Below, piece after piece: positions 53,786-62,897 of a stretch of DNA of 64,000 bases. A model generated the notes under the pieces. That model saw only the letters and a list, made by a program, of their open reading frames with translations. It was not told where the DNA came from and did no database searches. Both the position numbers and the translations under genes were made by a program. Origin of the DNA: Candidatus Poribacteria bacterium (GTDB taxonomy: Bacteria; Poribacteria; WGA-4E; JAJDTR01); the NCBI GenBank assembly GCA_022827055.1, contig JAJDTR010000050.1, positions 1-64,000 of the forward strand, written 5' to 3'. Numbering within the stretch: position 1 is the stretch's first letter; every line of letters begins with the position of its first letter.

Positions 53786-55084
53786 TTACGCGTTCTTTCC
53801 AAGACAGCATTGTTTGTACTTCCTGCCGCTTCCGCATGGACAGGGTGAGTTTCTCCCAACTTTTTGGGTTGTCCCGGCTGGTACCCGACTTGATGAAACC
53901 GCTCCGCGTTTCTTTTCTAGCATGAGCGGTATGATGCTATCGGCGGGTTTGCCGGCTTGCAGGGCGGCAGCCATCAGTTTCATCGGTTCGTCGATGTGGT
54001 TGAAGAACATCTTGTAGCCGTCACAAAGGTAGTTTAACCCATCTTCGCCGGATGGCGTCTTGATAAAGCGATCCTTCGGGCAACCTCCGTTGCAGACGAA
54101 TCGGACTTCGCAATCTCTACAGTATTGGGGCAGCGTGTCTCGCTTGTCTGTCCCAAATTTTCTCTGGAATGGAGAATCCACCATGTCCTCGATTGGCGTA
54201 TCGGCAACATTTCCAAGATGGTATCCCGGAAAGACGAAGTGGTCGCAGGAGTAGAGATCGCCGTTGTGCTCAATCGCCATCGCATCGCCGCAGGTTTCGC
54301 TGAAAATGCAAAGGCTTGGATTATAGCCTACCCATGCCTCAAGCGCAATGTCGAAGATTTGCACGAAGATTTTCCCGATGTCGTTCACAACCCATTCGTC
54401 GAAGACGGCGCATAGGAACTTGCCGTATTGCTTTGCCTGGACCGATCGCTCGGAGACTTGCGTGCCGGTGAAGTGTTCGACAGCGGGGATGAATTGGATG
54501 AATTCGGCGCCTATCTTCTTGAAATAGCGATACAGCTCAAGCGGATAGTCGGCATTGTGACGGTTCAACACACAGAGTATGTTGTAATCCACGCGGTGTT
54601 TCTGCAGGACCTCAAGTCCTCTAAGAACGTCGTGAGAGGATGGTCTTCCACGTTTGTCATATCGATACTTATCGTGTAATTCGGGAGGACCGTCGATGCT
54701 TACGCCAACCAAGAACTTGTTTCGCTTAAGAAAAGACGCCCACTCGTCGTCGATGAGTGTTGCGTTGGTTTGAAATGTGTTTTGGATGTTGGTGCCCGTA
54801 CGCCGATATTTTTGCTGGTATTCGACGGCGCGCCGGAAAAAATCGACTCCCATCAGCGTCGGTTCGCCGCCTTGCCACGCAAAGGTAATCTCGTTTACCT
54901 GCTGCGCCTCAATGTATTGGCGAACATAGTTCTCCAAGACTTCATCTGTCATCCGGAAGGAGCGCGTTTTTGGATAAAGTTTTTCTTTGTCCAAGTAGAA
55001 ACAGTATTCGCAATCGAGGTTACAGATTGGTCCTATCGGTTTCGTCATCACGTGAAACGCACGGGGGGTATTGTGCTCTAGCAT
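53786..55084 (-). CDS. Radical SAM protein, anaerobic sulfatase-maturase type, with SEC-C tail
   Basis: 432 aa. Radical SAM cluster CNLDCEYCFYL; then TFAWQGGEPTLMGVDFF, TFQTNATLIDDEWA, LVGVSIDGPPELHDKYR and HPSS-type SHDVLRGLEVL, all hallmarks of anSME proteins that convert a Cys or Ser of sulfatases to formylglycine. SPASM-like auxiliary cluster cysteines follow (CIFSETCGDAM, CDHFVFPG, YCRDCEVRFVCNGGCPKDRF). The last ~25 residues (RNSPCPCGSGRKYKQCC) are a SEC-C zinc motif. No sulfatase gene is in the window, so its partner is elsewhere. Confidence 0.92.
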   Translation of the reverse strand: MLEHNTPRAFHVMTKPIGPICNLDCEYCFYLDKEKLYPKTRSFRMTDEVLENYVRQYIEAQQVNEITFAWQGGEPTLMGVDFFRRAVEYQQKYRRTGTNIQNTFQTNATLIDDEWASFLKRNKFLVGVSIDGPPELHDKYRYDKRGRPSSHDVLRGLEVLQKHRVDYNILCVLNRHNADYPLELYRYFKKIGAEFIQFIPAVEHFTGTQVSERSVQAKQYGKFLCAVFDEWVVNDIGKIFVQIFDIALEAWVGYNPSLCIFSETCGDAMAIEHNGDLYSCDHFVFPGYHLGNVADTPIEDMVDSPFQRKFGTDKRDTLPQYCRDCEVRFVCNGGCPKDRFIKTPSGEDGLNYLCDGYKMFFNHIDEPMKLMAAALQAGKPADSIIPLMLEKKRGAVSSSRVPAGTTQKVGRNSPCPCGSGRKYKQCCLGKNA

Positions 55085-55240
55085 TTTTTCCTCATGACAG
55101 GTGCGTAAATAATGGTGCTTTGAATTTTATCAGGGATGGGATTGAAGTTCAATAGAAAAGATATGGGGGAAGGATGGAAGATAAGCCGTGGTCTGTGTTC
55201 AGTGGTTAGTAAAGTGGTGAATAGGCGATTGGAAGGAAGA

Positions 55241-55271
55241 GACCAAGGTATGAGGGAGAAAACTTGGTTTT
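55241..55271. repeat. GACCAAGGTATG...AACTTGGTTTT hairpin before msrA
   Basis: A 7-10 bp imperfect stem, 28 bp upstream of the msrA start. Member of the AACCGAG/AACCAAG hairpin family. Confidence 0.45.
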
Positions 55272-55298
55272 AGAGAATATAGTTAAAGGAGGAAAATT

Positions 55299-55847
55299 AT
55301 GTCAGACAAATTGGAGACAGCTACGCTGGGGGCTGGGTGTTTCTGGTGTGTTGAGGCGGTTTTTCTGGAGTTGAAGGGGGTGCATGAAGTCGTGTCCGGG
55401 TATACCGGAGGCGCGGTAAAGAACCCGTCGTATCAGCAGGTTTGTACAGGCATGACCGGTCATGCAGAGGTAGTACAAATCACGTTCGATCCCGGGGTTG
55501 TATCATTCTCGGATTTACTTTATGTCTTCTGGCGCACGCATGACCCGACCACATTGAATCGGCAAGGCGCAGATGTCGGCACTCAATACCGCTCGGCGAT
55601 CTTCTATCATAATGAGAAACAGAAAATAGCAGCGGAAAGTTCCAAACGGGAGACCGATGCTGCAGGATTGTGGCAGAATCCGATTGTTACGGAGATTGTC
55701 CCCGCTGCCGAATTCTATGCCGCGGAGGAATATCACCAGAATTATTATGCTCTAAACTCGTATCAACCGTATTGCCAGATTGTGATTGATCCCAAGCTGA
55801 AGAAGTTGAGGGAAGAGTTTGGGGATAAATTGGAAGGTGTAGATTGA
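55299..55847 (+). CDS. msrA: Peptide-methionine (S)-S-oxide reductase MsrA
   Basis: 182 aa. Repairs oxidised methionine. The catalytic GAGCFWCVEAVF box is near the N-terminus, followed by GVHEVVSGYTGG, NPSYQQVCTGMTGHAEVVQITFDP, FWRTHDPTTLNRQGADVGTQYRSAIFYH and EEYHQNYYALN. No signal peptide, so cytoplasmic. GGAGG lies 6 nt before the ATG. Confidence 0.97.
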   Translation: MSDKLETATLGAGCFWCVEAVFLELKGVHEVVSGYTGGAVKNPSYQQVCTGMTGHAEVVQITFDPGVVSFSDLLYVFWRTHDPTTLNRQGADVGTQYRSAIFYHNEKQKIAAESSKRETDAAGLWQNPIVTEIVPAAEFYAAEEYHQNYYALNSYQPYCQIVIDPKLKKLREEFGDKLEGVD

Positions 55848-56467
55848 TTCTAAAGAAATCGCGAGGGGCAAAGGATATCTATGGGAACGCTATCTCGGTT
55901 ATTGGGCTCTTTAGAGTTAAGTGTGGAAAATGAGATTGACTTAGGGTTCTCGTAGTCCGGTGCTCAAATCCGCCTAGTTCGGCAGTTATTCCCTACAAAA
56001 GCGTTGCTATCTCGACAGGAACCACCCGGTAGTTGGAAATGTCGAGCGGTTATGTCAATAGCGTATACATCGGTGTCTTCAGAACCATATTGCCTACGCT
56101 CCGCACCTATTTGGGGATTTTACAGGTTTTATTGAAATCTTGCAAACTCCCGTAACTACTGGGTTTGTCGTAGGTTTTCGTATACCGCTCCTCTGGAGCG
56201 GGAAGGAAAATGTCACTTCCCTCTATCAACATTTCGCAGGATCTACTATCGCACTCACTATTCGTTCGTTTGATCCTCTGGAGCGAGAGAAGGGAATATG
56301 GTGTACTCGCATTATTGTTTACCAGAGCCCCTCTCGAAATTTCTATATTGGTACTCATAAAGTGCGGAGTGTAGGATATTGGGAATTATTGCAATCAATT
56401 TGGACTCACAGAGCAAACAGTCTTCCTGTAGCAAGATTCATTCCCACACTTAACCCTGAAGAACCGG
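55848..56467. other. Intergenic region, about 620 bp, one repeat insertion
   Basis: No gene was recognised. At 56235-56272 a GGATCTACTATCGCACTCAC...TTCGTTTGATCC element is flanked by CTCCTCTGGAGCGGGAAG-like (56190) and CTCTGGAGCGAGAGAAGG (56275) stretches that look like copies of each other. Nothing else recognisable. Confidence 0.45.
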
Positions 56468-57802
56468 TTATTGTACATTCGCCAAGTGGATATCGATGGC
56501 TTTCATCACTTGGTCGTAGTCCGGCTCAAGTTCCACCGGGGCATTTACATAGTGAGGATTAACCTCGTCCAATTCACCATTATGATATCGAATTTTAAAA
56601 TCGGGGAATTTTAGACCGTTTGCCGTCGAAATTACCACTACTCGCTCGTCGGATCGGATTTCCTTTCTTTCAACGAGTTTCAGCAGGGCAGCGAGGGCTA
56701 CGCCCGTATGCGGACAGTTGAACAAACCCGTTCGATCGGCTCTGGAAGCGGCATTTGCCAACTCGTTTTCGGTCGCTTGTTCCACAATTCCATTGAACCG
56801 TTTCAGGATGTTTATAGCTCGGTTAGCGGAAACAGGATTGCCAATTTGGATTGCGTTGGCTAAGGTGGGCTGCGCAGCCACCGGTTTAAATTCGTTGAAG
56901 CCTCTAAGGTAACTTTGATACAACGGATTGGCTTTGGCGGCCTGCGCGCAAACGATTCTCGGCAGGTCGTTGATAATTCCAAGATCCTGCATCATCAGGA
57001 ACCCCAGCCCCAAAGCAGTTACATTTCCCAGATTCCCCCCAGGAATAATTATCCAGTCCGGCACCTCCCAATCGAATTGTTGGACAATTTCGATGCTAAT
57101 TGTCTTCTGACCTTCGATTCGGAGAGAATTTATGGAGTTGGCAAGATAAAAATCCGGGTTCACGGTCAGCTTTTGGACTATTGCCATGCAGCCGTCAAAA
57201 TCGGTTTTGAGGGAAAGCGTGATGGCTCCGTTGGCAAGCGGTTGGATGAGTTGCGCGGGTGAGACTTTGGCTTGCGGCAAAAGGATTATCGCGGGAATCC
57301 CTGCGGCTGCCGCATAAGCGGCGAGCGCAGCAGAAGTGTCACCGCTAGACGCACAGAGAACGGCACGGATGCCGGACCCGTTCGAGACAATCTGTTTTAC
57401 CATAGAGATGAGCACCGTCATTCCGAGATCCTTGAAGGAGCCGGTATGACTGTTACCACATTGCTTAATCCAGAGGTCGGAGACGCCTATTTGCTTTCCG
57501 AACCGTTCCGCCCAGAAGAGATTCGTACCTCCCTCGAACATGGAAACAATGTTTTCATCATCAATGATTGGGCAAACGAACTCTTTCTTCCCCCAGACGC
57601 CGCTGCCATAGGGGTATTCGGTTCCCATGTAACGCCTTTCGAAGAGTTCTATCCATGCCGCCGGGCTGCGACGTTTCAGAGATTCAATATTGTGTTTGAC
57701 TTCCAACAGCCCGCCGCAGCGAGTGCAACGATAAATCACGTCGTGAAGAGAATGTGTCTCGCCGCATCCGCTACTGCATTGAAACCACGCATCATATTTC
57801 AT
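56468..57802 (-). CDS. thrC: Threonine synthase
   Basis: 444 aa PLP enzyme converting O-phosphohomoserine to threonine. The N-terminal zinc-ribbon-like [23 protein letters not shown] is typical of the class with this leader. PLP Lys is in [15 protein letters not shown]; other PLP contacts are [27 protein letters not shown] and [36 protein letters not shown] follows. It is alone, between MsrA and the scp genes. Confidence 0.95.
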   Translation of the reverse strand: MKYDAWFQCSSGCGETHSLHDVIYRCTRCGGLLEVKHNIESLKRRSPAAWIELFERRYMGTEYPYGSGVWGKKEFVCPIIDDENIVSMFEGGTNLFWAERFGKQIGVSDLWIKQCGNSHTGSFKDLGMTVLISMVKQIVSNGSGIRAVLCASSGDTSAALAAYAAAAGIPAIILLPQAKVSPAQLIQPLANGAITLSLKTDFDGCMAIVQKLTVNPDFYLANSINSLRIEGQKTISIEIVQQFDWEVPDWIIIPGGNLGNVTALGLGFLMMQDLGIINDLPRIVCAQAAKANPLYQSYLRGFNEFKPVAAQPTLANAIQIGNPVSANRAINILKRFNGIVEQATENELANAASRADRTGLFNCPHTGVALAALLKLVERKEIRSDERVVVISTANGLKFPDFKIRYHNGELDEVNPHYVNAPVELEPDYDQVMKAIDIHLANVQ

Positions 57803-58148
57803 TTCTTATTTTCGTTTCCCAAATCTCGTTCATGGCATGAAACGATTAAGATGCACACTTTTATTTTTTTGACTTTACTGTCTATGTAGAAATGGCAAGG
57901 GTTGGGTGACGGCAGCTAACATTGCCTGAACCGAGATTTATGAGATCTCTACGGAATTTCAATCGCGTTCCCTGTACGGTCACCTGATCACCCGCTATTC
58001 GCGCTGTTGAGCTGCACCGGGACTTTTAGAGGCCGGTGCGCAGAAGATTAGCTATCGCCCTTACTATCCGTTCGGTTGATGGATTTCTATCGCGCTCGTT
58101 ATTCACTCGCTTGATTGCACCCTACAGATGTGATTATCTAACAGGATC
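57803..58148. other. Repeat-filled spacer
   Basis: Contains a stretch shared with 8405-8450 (GGGTG.CGG.AG.T.ACATTG.CTGAAC...GATTTATG), a CTATCGC-type element at 57941-58012 and an interrupted family C palindrome at 58031-58126. No gene. Confidence 0.6.
58031..58126 (-). repeat. Family C palindrome interrupted by two CTATCGC/CTTGATT units
   Basis: GGCCGGTGCGCA | GAAGATTAGCTATCGCCC... | GGATTTCTATCGCGCTCG...CACTCGCTTGATT | GCACC-CTAC. The second unit (58081-58115) is close to the consensus. Confidence 0.8.
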
Positions 58149-58763
58149 TTAGTTTTCGTCTGTTGTATCTAGTTCCAATTCTTCGTTTTGGACTTCATAT
58201 AGAATCTCTTCAATTTCTTCTATAGATGGCAGTTCGGAGAGGTTCTTTAGTCCAAATTGCTCCAAGAATCTGTCCGTAGTGGCGAATAGTAACGATCTGC
58301 CTTGTCCTGGTTTTCTCCCAGCGATGCGTATCAATCCTTTCTGAATAAGCGAATTCACAACGCTGTCACTGTTCACTCCCCGAATTTCTTCCACTTCGGT
58401 GCGTGTAACGGGCTGCTTGTAGGCTACGATGGCGAGGGTTTCAAGCGCCGGGGGTGAAAGCCGAACGCGAACTTGCCGAGTATAGAATTTCTCGATCCAG
58501 TCTCGGTATTCAGGGCGCGAACACACTTGAAAGCCGTTGGCAATTTCGATAAGCTGGAAACTGCGGTTCGCGGCTTGGTAATCATCTTCAAGTGCTATCA
58601 GTTGTTCGCGGATGTCGTGCGTCGAAACGTCTCCTAGGACCTGAGTAAATTGTTTTATCGAGATTGGTTCGTTGGCAGCAAAGAGAATCGCCTCAAGGAT
58701 AGATTTGATTTGGGTCGGACCCAAGGAAGAATCCTGAGGAGGAGTGGGGGAATTTTCGCTCAT
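58149..58763 (-). CDS. scpB: Segregation and condensation protein B
   Basis: 204 aa, winged-helix partner of the SMC-ScpA complex in chromosome segregation. IKSILEAILFAANEPISIKQFTQVLG and VRLSPPALETLAIVAYKQPVTRTEVEEIRGVNSDSVVNSLIQKGLI are the conserved ScpB blocks. It ends with LLFATTDRFLEQFGLKNLSELPSIEE and an acidic tail. Downstream of scpA by 63 bp. Confidence 0.96.
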   Translation of the reverse strand: MSENSPTPPQDSSLGPTQIKSILEAILFAANEPISIKQFTQVLGDVSTHDIREQLIALEDDYQAANRSFQLIEIANGFQVCSRPEYRDWIEKFYTRQVRVRLSPPALETLAIVAYKQPVTRTEVEEIRGVNSDSVVNSLIQKGLIRIAGRKPGQGRSLLFATTDRFLEQFGLKNLSELPSIEEIEEILYEVQNEELELDTTDEN

Positions 58764-58826
58764 GACAGCAAAACGTGATGGGGAACTGGGGCTAATTTTT
58801 ATTCTTGAAACTCGTATGTCCGCGAC

Positions 58827-59588
58827 CTATCCCTCGCGCCTCACGATGTAGATTTGACCAAACTGCCCCGATTGAATAGCAATGATGCGCCTTAGGCGAA
58901 TCAGCTCTAAGATTGCCAAGAATGTCACAATCTGCTCGACTTTGGTTGCATATCTTGAGAAAAGATCTTCAAACGGCACCTGTTCAGACTCCTTCATTCT
59001 GCGTTCCAAGAACTCCATCTTTTCTTCAACGGTGATTTGCTCTTCGTTGATTTCCTCGTAGGCATCATCTCCATCGAATTGCAACCTTTCGGTGGTCCGC
59101 TGAAACGCCGATAACAGATCGAAGAGGGTTGCCTTAATCTCAAACTCGCGCAAATCTCCCAGTTCATCGCCTGAATCAACACTTCGTCCGAAAACTTGTT
59201 CATGTTCTTCGGCGTAACGGTCCAGCACCTGTGATGCCTCTTTGAACTGTTTGTAATCCAAGAGTTGCTTAACAAGCTCTTCTCGATTCTTGATAGGCAA
59301 TGCATCTTGATCTGTTGCAGATGGAAGAATACTCTGTGATTTCAGATAGAGCAGCGTCGCCGCCATTACCAGAAATTCCGAAGCAACATCCAAGTCCAAT
59401 TGCTCCATGAGATTCAGCCACTCCAAATAGCGCTCCGTGATCTCGGCAATACGAATATCTCTAACATCCATCTCGTCCTTCTGAATCAGGTGAAGCAGCA
59501 GATCCAGCGGTCCTTCAAAAATATCGAGTTTGATGGAGTATATCGAGTCTGTGGATTGGGGTTGAGAGTCCATCGGTAACGCTTGCAT
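58827..59588 (-). CDS. scpA: Segregation and condensation protein A (kleisin)
   Basis: 253 aa. The N-terminal SIKLDIFEGPLDLLLHLIQKDEMDVRDIRIAEITERYLEWL and LDVASEFLVMAATLLYLKSQSILP are diagnostic of ScpA. The C-terminal winged helix (FEDLFSRYATKVEQIVTFLAILELIRLRRI) binds the SMC head. Start could be ATG 59588 or 59573; neither has a strong Shine-Dalgarno. Confidence 0.96.
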   Translation of the reverse strand: MQALPMDSQPQSTDSIYSIKLDIFEGPLDLLLHLIQKDEMDVRDIRIAEITERYLEWLNLMEQLDLDVASEFLVMAATLLYLKSQSILPSATDQDALPIKNREELVKQLLDYKQFKEASQVLDRYAEEHEQVFGRSVDSGDELGDLREFEIKATLFDLLSAFQRTTERLQFDGDDAYEEINEEQITVEEKMEFLERRMKESEQVPFEDLFSRYATKVEQIVTFLAILELIRLRRIIAIQSGQFGQIYIVRREG

Positions 59589-59856
59589 AAACTCAGTGTT
59601 CGATTCTATACCATGGGTACAACAATTGTTTCATTCGCTCACGGCTCGGAATGTGAAATCCACTGCGAGCAGATAGAGTCTATATTGCTTACATTGCCCC
59701 GGTTTGCGACGTACCCTATAAGAGGGTCGGGCTAGAAGCCCGGGGCATCTCTATCGCCCTCGCTTCGACGCTCAGTTAATCCTAACGGGAATGGGTAGCA
59801 GCTTGAGTCATTTGATCGTCGAATGTTATGCTTATTGACTCGTTTTGACTCTGGTT

Positions 59857-60516
59857 TCAAAGCCCGACGAGCGTGCCAAACAGGTCGTAAATTCCGAAAG
59901 AGACCAAACGAATTACAATAAAGACGGGATTCGGGATTCGCAACAGATTGGGAAGAAAAATTATCCCAAGCAAAATCATCATTCCGTAAGGCCGTAGTCT
60001 GTCAAATGCCTGCGCTTGTCTCCAAGGTAACAACCCATAAACCACACTGAACCCGTCAAGTGGAAACAAAGGAAGCATATTAAACGCCGCGAGGAACACG
60101 CTAATCAGAGCGGACAAGCTCAACTGCCTATATATTTCGCGGTGTATGGAGGTTCCAACAAAGTGATCAAGGAGTTTGACCGCAAGCAGAATCACGAAAG
60201 CGCAGATGATGTTCATCACGGGACCTGCTGCGGCAATGATCATCAGGTCACGCTTGGGATCTTTCAAATTACGCGAGTCGACCGGTACAGGTTTTGCCCA
60301 TCCGAAAAACGCGCCACCGAAAAGCGTACCGAGTAACGGTAGAATAATCGTTCCAAGTATATCAATGTGTGCCGCCGGATTGAACGTTAACCGCTCTTCG
60401 TCTCTAGCTGTCGGATCTCCGAGCATGAGCGCCGCTTTCGCGTGCCCCCACTCATGGAAAGTTAGTAAGATGATGAATTGGATTACACGAAGGATAGCCT
60501 CAAATGGATTGAGCAT
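59857..60516 (-). CDS. Site-2 protease family (M50) membrane metalloprotease
   Basis: 219 aa. Zinc motif HEWGH in LLTFHEWGHAKAALMLGD, then RLTFNPAAHIDILGTIILPLL, and NMLPLFPLDG-type third motif (AFNMLPLFPLDGFSVVYGLLP). About five membrane helices. This short, rhomboid-neighbour-type M50 group commonly precedes scpA-scpB, as here. The start overlaps the cca 3' end by about 17 nt. GTG 60519 and ATG 60516 are adjacent; I chose ATG. Substrates unknown. Confidence 0.92.
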   Translation of the reverse strand: MLNPFEAILRVIQFIILLTFHEWGHAKAALMLGDPTARDEERLTFNPAAHIDILGTIILPLLGTLFGGAFFGWAKPVPVDSRNLKDPKRDLMIIAAAGPVMNIICAFVILLAVKLLDHFVGTSIHREIYRQLSLSALISVFLAAFNMLPLFPLDGFSVVYGLLPWRQAQAFDRLRPYGMMILLGIIFLPNLLRIPNPVFIVIRLVSFGIYDLFGTLVGL

Positions 60517-62026
60517 CACTAAAACCTAGAAACTCGTAAGCCTCCTGTTTCGTGGAAATCTCGCCATCCAACTGGGCTGCGAATGCCTTGGATATGAGAT
60601 TTGAAAATGATTTTCCCGGTTGCAGCCCGAGCCGAATCAAATCGCCTCCACTGATTAACGGCTCAATCACCCGCGAATGAATCAAATAGTCCTCAATTAG
60701 TGCTACTTGCCATTTAGGTTGCTCCGGCTGAATCACAGTGAACACCAGAGCCTCATCAGGGCAAGGTTTTAACAGGCGATAAACTTCGCTTGGTCTGGAA
60801 TCGACTGATAACATGCCGAGAGTTTCATATAAGTCATGGCCCGCGGTCAAGACTGTTTGAATCTCGCAAATATAGAAAGTTTGATTCTCTTTTCTGATTG
60901 CAAAGGATTTCCTCTTTTCAGTGTCGGAAATCAGCCATCTACCTTTTCCCTCTCGAACTGCGGCGTTACGGGAAAGCGAGATGTTCTTTCTTTGCAGCGT
61001 TTCTCGCAACTTCCGCGAGACTTTTCCCTCAGCCAAGTCCTCATTTAGGTCGGCATCGGTTTGGAATAACCTGCGCAGTCGATGAGGCAAAGCCAACCGG
61101 TCAGTGATTGCTTGGATTACATGTTCCGGTACACCGTCACGACGAGATTGGGGATTATTCCAATCGGTGACTCTAAGCAATGACATCCACGCGATCTGCT
61201 CTGTGTCGATTTCCTCATCGCTGAGGTGAATTCTCGCCCAATTGATCGCTCTTTGAACCGCAGCCCAATCGGCACCGAAATCTCGCGCGACTTTCCATTC
61301 AGGGTGAATAGCCCGAAACACGTCGAAATCAAGCAGGCGTCGAACCATGCGCGGTACGGCGTCTTCCGCCAAGATGCGATTGATTTCGTTTCGAATACGT
61401 TCGCCGCTAATCCGGTCTAATACGCTTTGTTGGAGCGAATCATGAATGCGCGCCTGATCGATTGCCTCAATTTGAAACTCGAAACGTCCTTCATATCTCA
61501 CCGCTCGAAAGATACGGGTAGGATCGTCAAGGTAACTCTCGGAATGGAGGGCGCGAACTCTCCCCGCTCGAAGATCTTCCACTCCGTCGACGCAATCAAG
61601 GAGTTCGCCGAATCCCTCGGAATTCAAACGAACAGCGAGCGCATTTATCGAGAAATCACGTCGGCGCAGGTCGTCTTCAATTGCGCCGGGACTAACTAAT
61701 GGTAACGCACCCGGATGCTCATAAGTTTCGCTGCGAGCACTGGCGAAATCAATTCTAGTGCCCGCGGGTTGAATCAGGGTTGCGGTGCCGAACCGGTCGT
61801 GTTTTTGTACTTCCCAGCGCCAACTCTCGCCAAGTTCTCGGGCAAAACTGATGGCGTCTCCCTCAACGACAATGTCCAGGTCGAGATTTTCGCGCCGTAG
61901 CAGAAGGTCACGGACAAAACCGCCGACGACGCAGATGGGCAACCGCGTTTTACTACCAATCTTTCTCAGTAAATCAAGGATTTCACGCGGGACGCTTGAC
62001 TGCTCGGTTAGGACTTGGTCACCCAT
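60500..62026 (-). CDS. CCA-adding enzyme / poly(A) polymerase family nucleotidyltransferase
   Basis: 508 aa, class II tRNA nucleotidyltransferase fold. ICVVGGFVRDLLLRRENLDLDIVVEGDA contains the GGxVRD and DxD metal site. TRIDFASARSETYEHPGALP, IEDDLRRRDFSINALAV (RRDxxxNA, basic patch) and LDDPTRIFRAVRYEGRFEF follow. Whether it adds full CCA, CC or A only cannot be told. The ~200-residue C-terminal part is unusual in length. First gene of the cca-M50-scpAB run. Confidence 0.93.
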   Translation of the reverse strand: MGDQVLTEQSSVPREILDLLRKIGSKTRLPICVVGGFVRDLLLRRENLDLDIVVEGDAISFARELGESWRWEVQKHDRFGTATLIQPAGTRIDFASARSETYEHPGALPLVSPGAIEDDLRRRDFSINALAVRLNSEGFGELLDCVDGVEDLRAGRVRALHSESYLDDPTRIFRAVRYEGRFEFQIEAIDQARIHDSLQQSVLDRISGERIRNEINRILAEDAVPRMVRRLLDFDVFRAIHPEWKVARDFGADWAAVQRAINWARIHLSDEEIDTEQIAWMSLLRVTDWNNPQSRRDGVPEHVIQAITDRLALPHRLRRLFQTDADLNEDLAEGKVSRKLRETLQRKNISLSRNAAVREGKGRWLISDTEKRKSFAIRKENQTFYICEIQTVLTAGHDLYETLGMLSVDSRPSEVYRLLKPCPDEALVFTVIQPEQPKWQVALIEDYLIHSRVIEPLISGGDLIRLGLQPGKSFSNLISKAFAAQLDGEISTKQEAYEFLGFSDAQSI

Positions 62027-62086
62027 ATTCTAGCCCATTCAAGATTACTTCACGGTCATGCGTTATTGTTAGCACTTTCAAAGGCT

Positions 62087-62107
62087 GGTGCGCAGCGCAC
62101 ACTCTAC
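62087..62107 (-). repeat. GTAG palindrome family C
   Basis: CAAAGGCT then GGTGCGCAGCGCACACT-CTAC. Nearly intact; the final stem base is changed. Confidence 0.75.
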
Positions 62108-62216
62108 AGGAGTCCATATCCGTTACAGACACGCAGTTAACTTTAGGAAGCGAGATTGATGCCGCAGACGGAAGAATTTCCAGAAACGACGAGAAGAGAC
62201 GCCGCGTCATCGAAGT

Positions 62217-62897
62217 CTATACAAAAGCAAAGACGCGTGTTGGAGCGCCTGAACTACGCGCCAACTTCATGGGGGCAACTACCGCGAAAAACCGCGTGGG
62301 CAATAGACTCAAATTGCAGAGATCTTCAACCTGTGGAACTCCGGCGCCAAGAAACACGAGGTGAGCCGGAGGCAATCCATCATGTTGCGGCGGATGTCCC
62401 GCCATTGAATCAATGCTACATGCGTCTGTCCCAATTAGCTTGACGCCTTTTTGAACTAGGAGTTCGGCTGCGTCTTCGCTGAAGCCAATCCATTTCCGAT
62501 TGAAACTATCTTGATAGGCGTACTTATCCATTCCGGTGCGCATAAAAACGATGCTATCACTCGGGATGTCTTCATTTGCACTCATCCAGGCTTTGATATC
62601 TTCTGCAGTCACGGCATCGGTCGGTTTCTTCAAATCGGAGAGGTCTATGAGAACTGCATTTCCGGTTAGCTTGTCCTTCGGGATGTCTGCCACGGTGAAA
62701 CCATCGGTATACATCAGGCATGGGGCGTCAATGTGCGTCGCGCAGTGACCGGACAGATCGACACGGCTTTCAAAGTAGCCGTCTTTCTCAAGCGTTGCGG
62801 TGTCGTAAATACGCACGGGGTCAATCGGCAGCTCTCGCGGACTGATTTCGTCAATCTGGTAGGAGAGATCGATGACGCTCTGAAAGTTGATTTGCAT
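62217..62897 (-). CDS. Cyclase family protein (kynurenine-formamidase-like metal hydrolase)
   Basis: 226 aa from ATG 62897, which follows AAGGA at 8-nt spacing; the track's 26 extra codons are rejected. VIDLSYQIDEISP and the metal motif SGHCATHIDAPCLM (HxGTHxDxP class) are diagnostic. DSIVFMRTGMDKY, WIGFSEDAAELLVQKGVKLIGTDACSID and HDGLPPAHLVFLGAGVPQVEDLCNL complete the family pattern. Members hydrolyse formylkynurenine, arylformamides or isatin. No kynurenine-pathway gene is adjacent. Confidence 0.92.
   Translation of the reverse strand: MQINFQSVIDLSYQIDEISPRELPIDPVRIYDTATLEKDGYFESRVDLSGHCATHIDAPCLMYTDGFTVADIPKDKLTGNAVLIDLSDLKKPTDAVTAEDIKAWMSANEDIPSDSIVFMRTGMDKYAYQDSFNRKWIGFSEDAAELLVQKGVKLIGTDACSIDSMAGHPPQHDGLPPAHLVFLGAGVPQVEDLCNLSLLPTRFFAVVAPMKLARSSGAPTRVFAFV

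Noticed and set aside
57272-57889. 205-aa plus-strand ORF
   Set aside because: Antisense to thrC.
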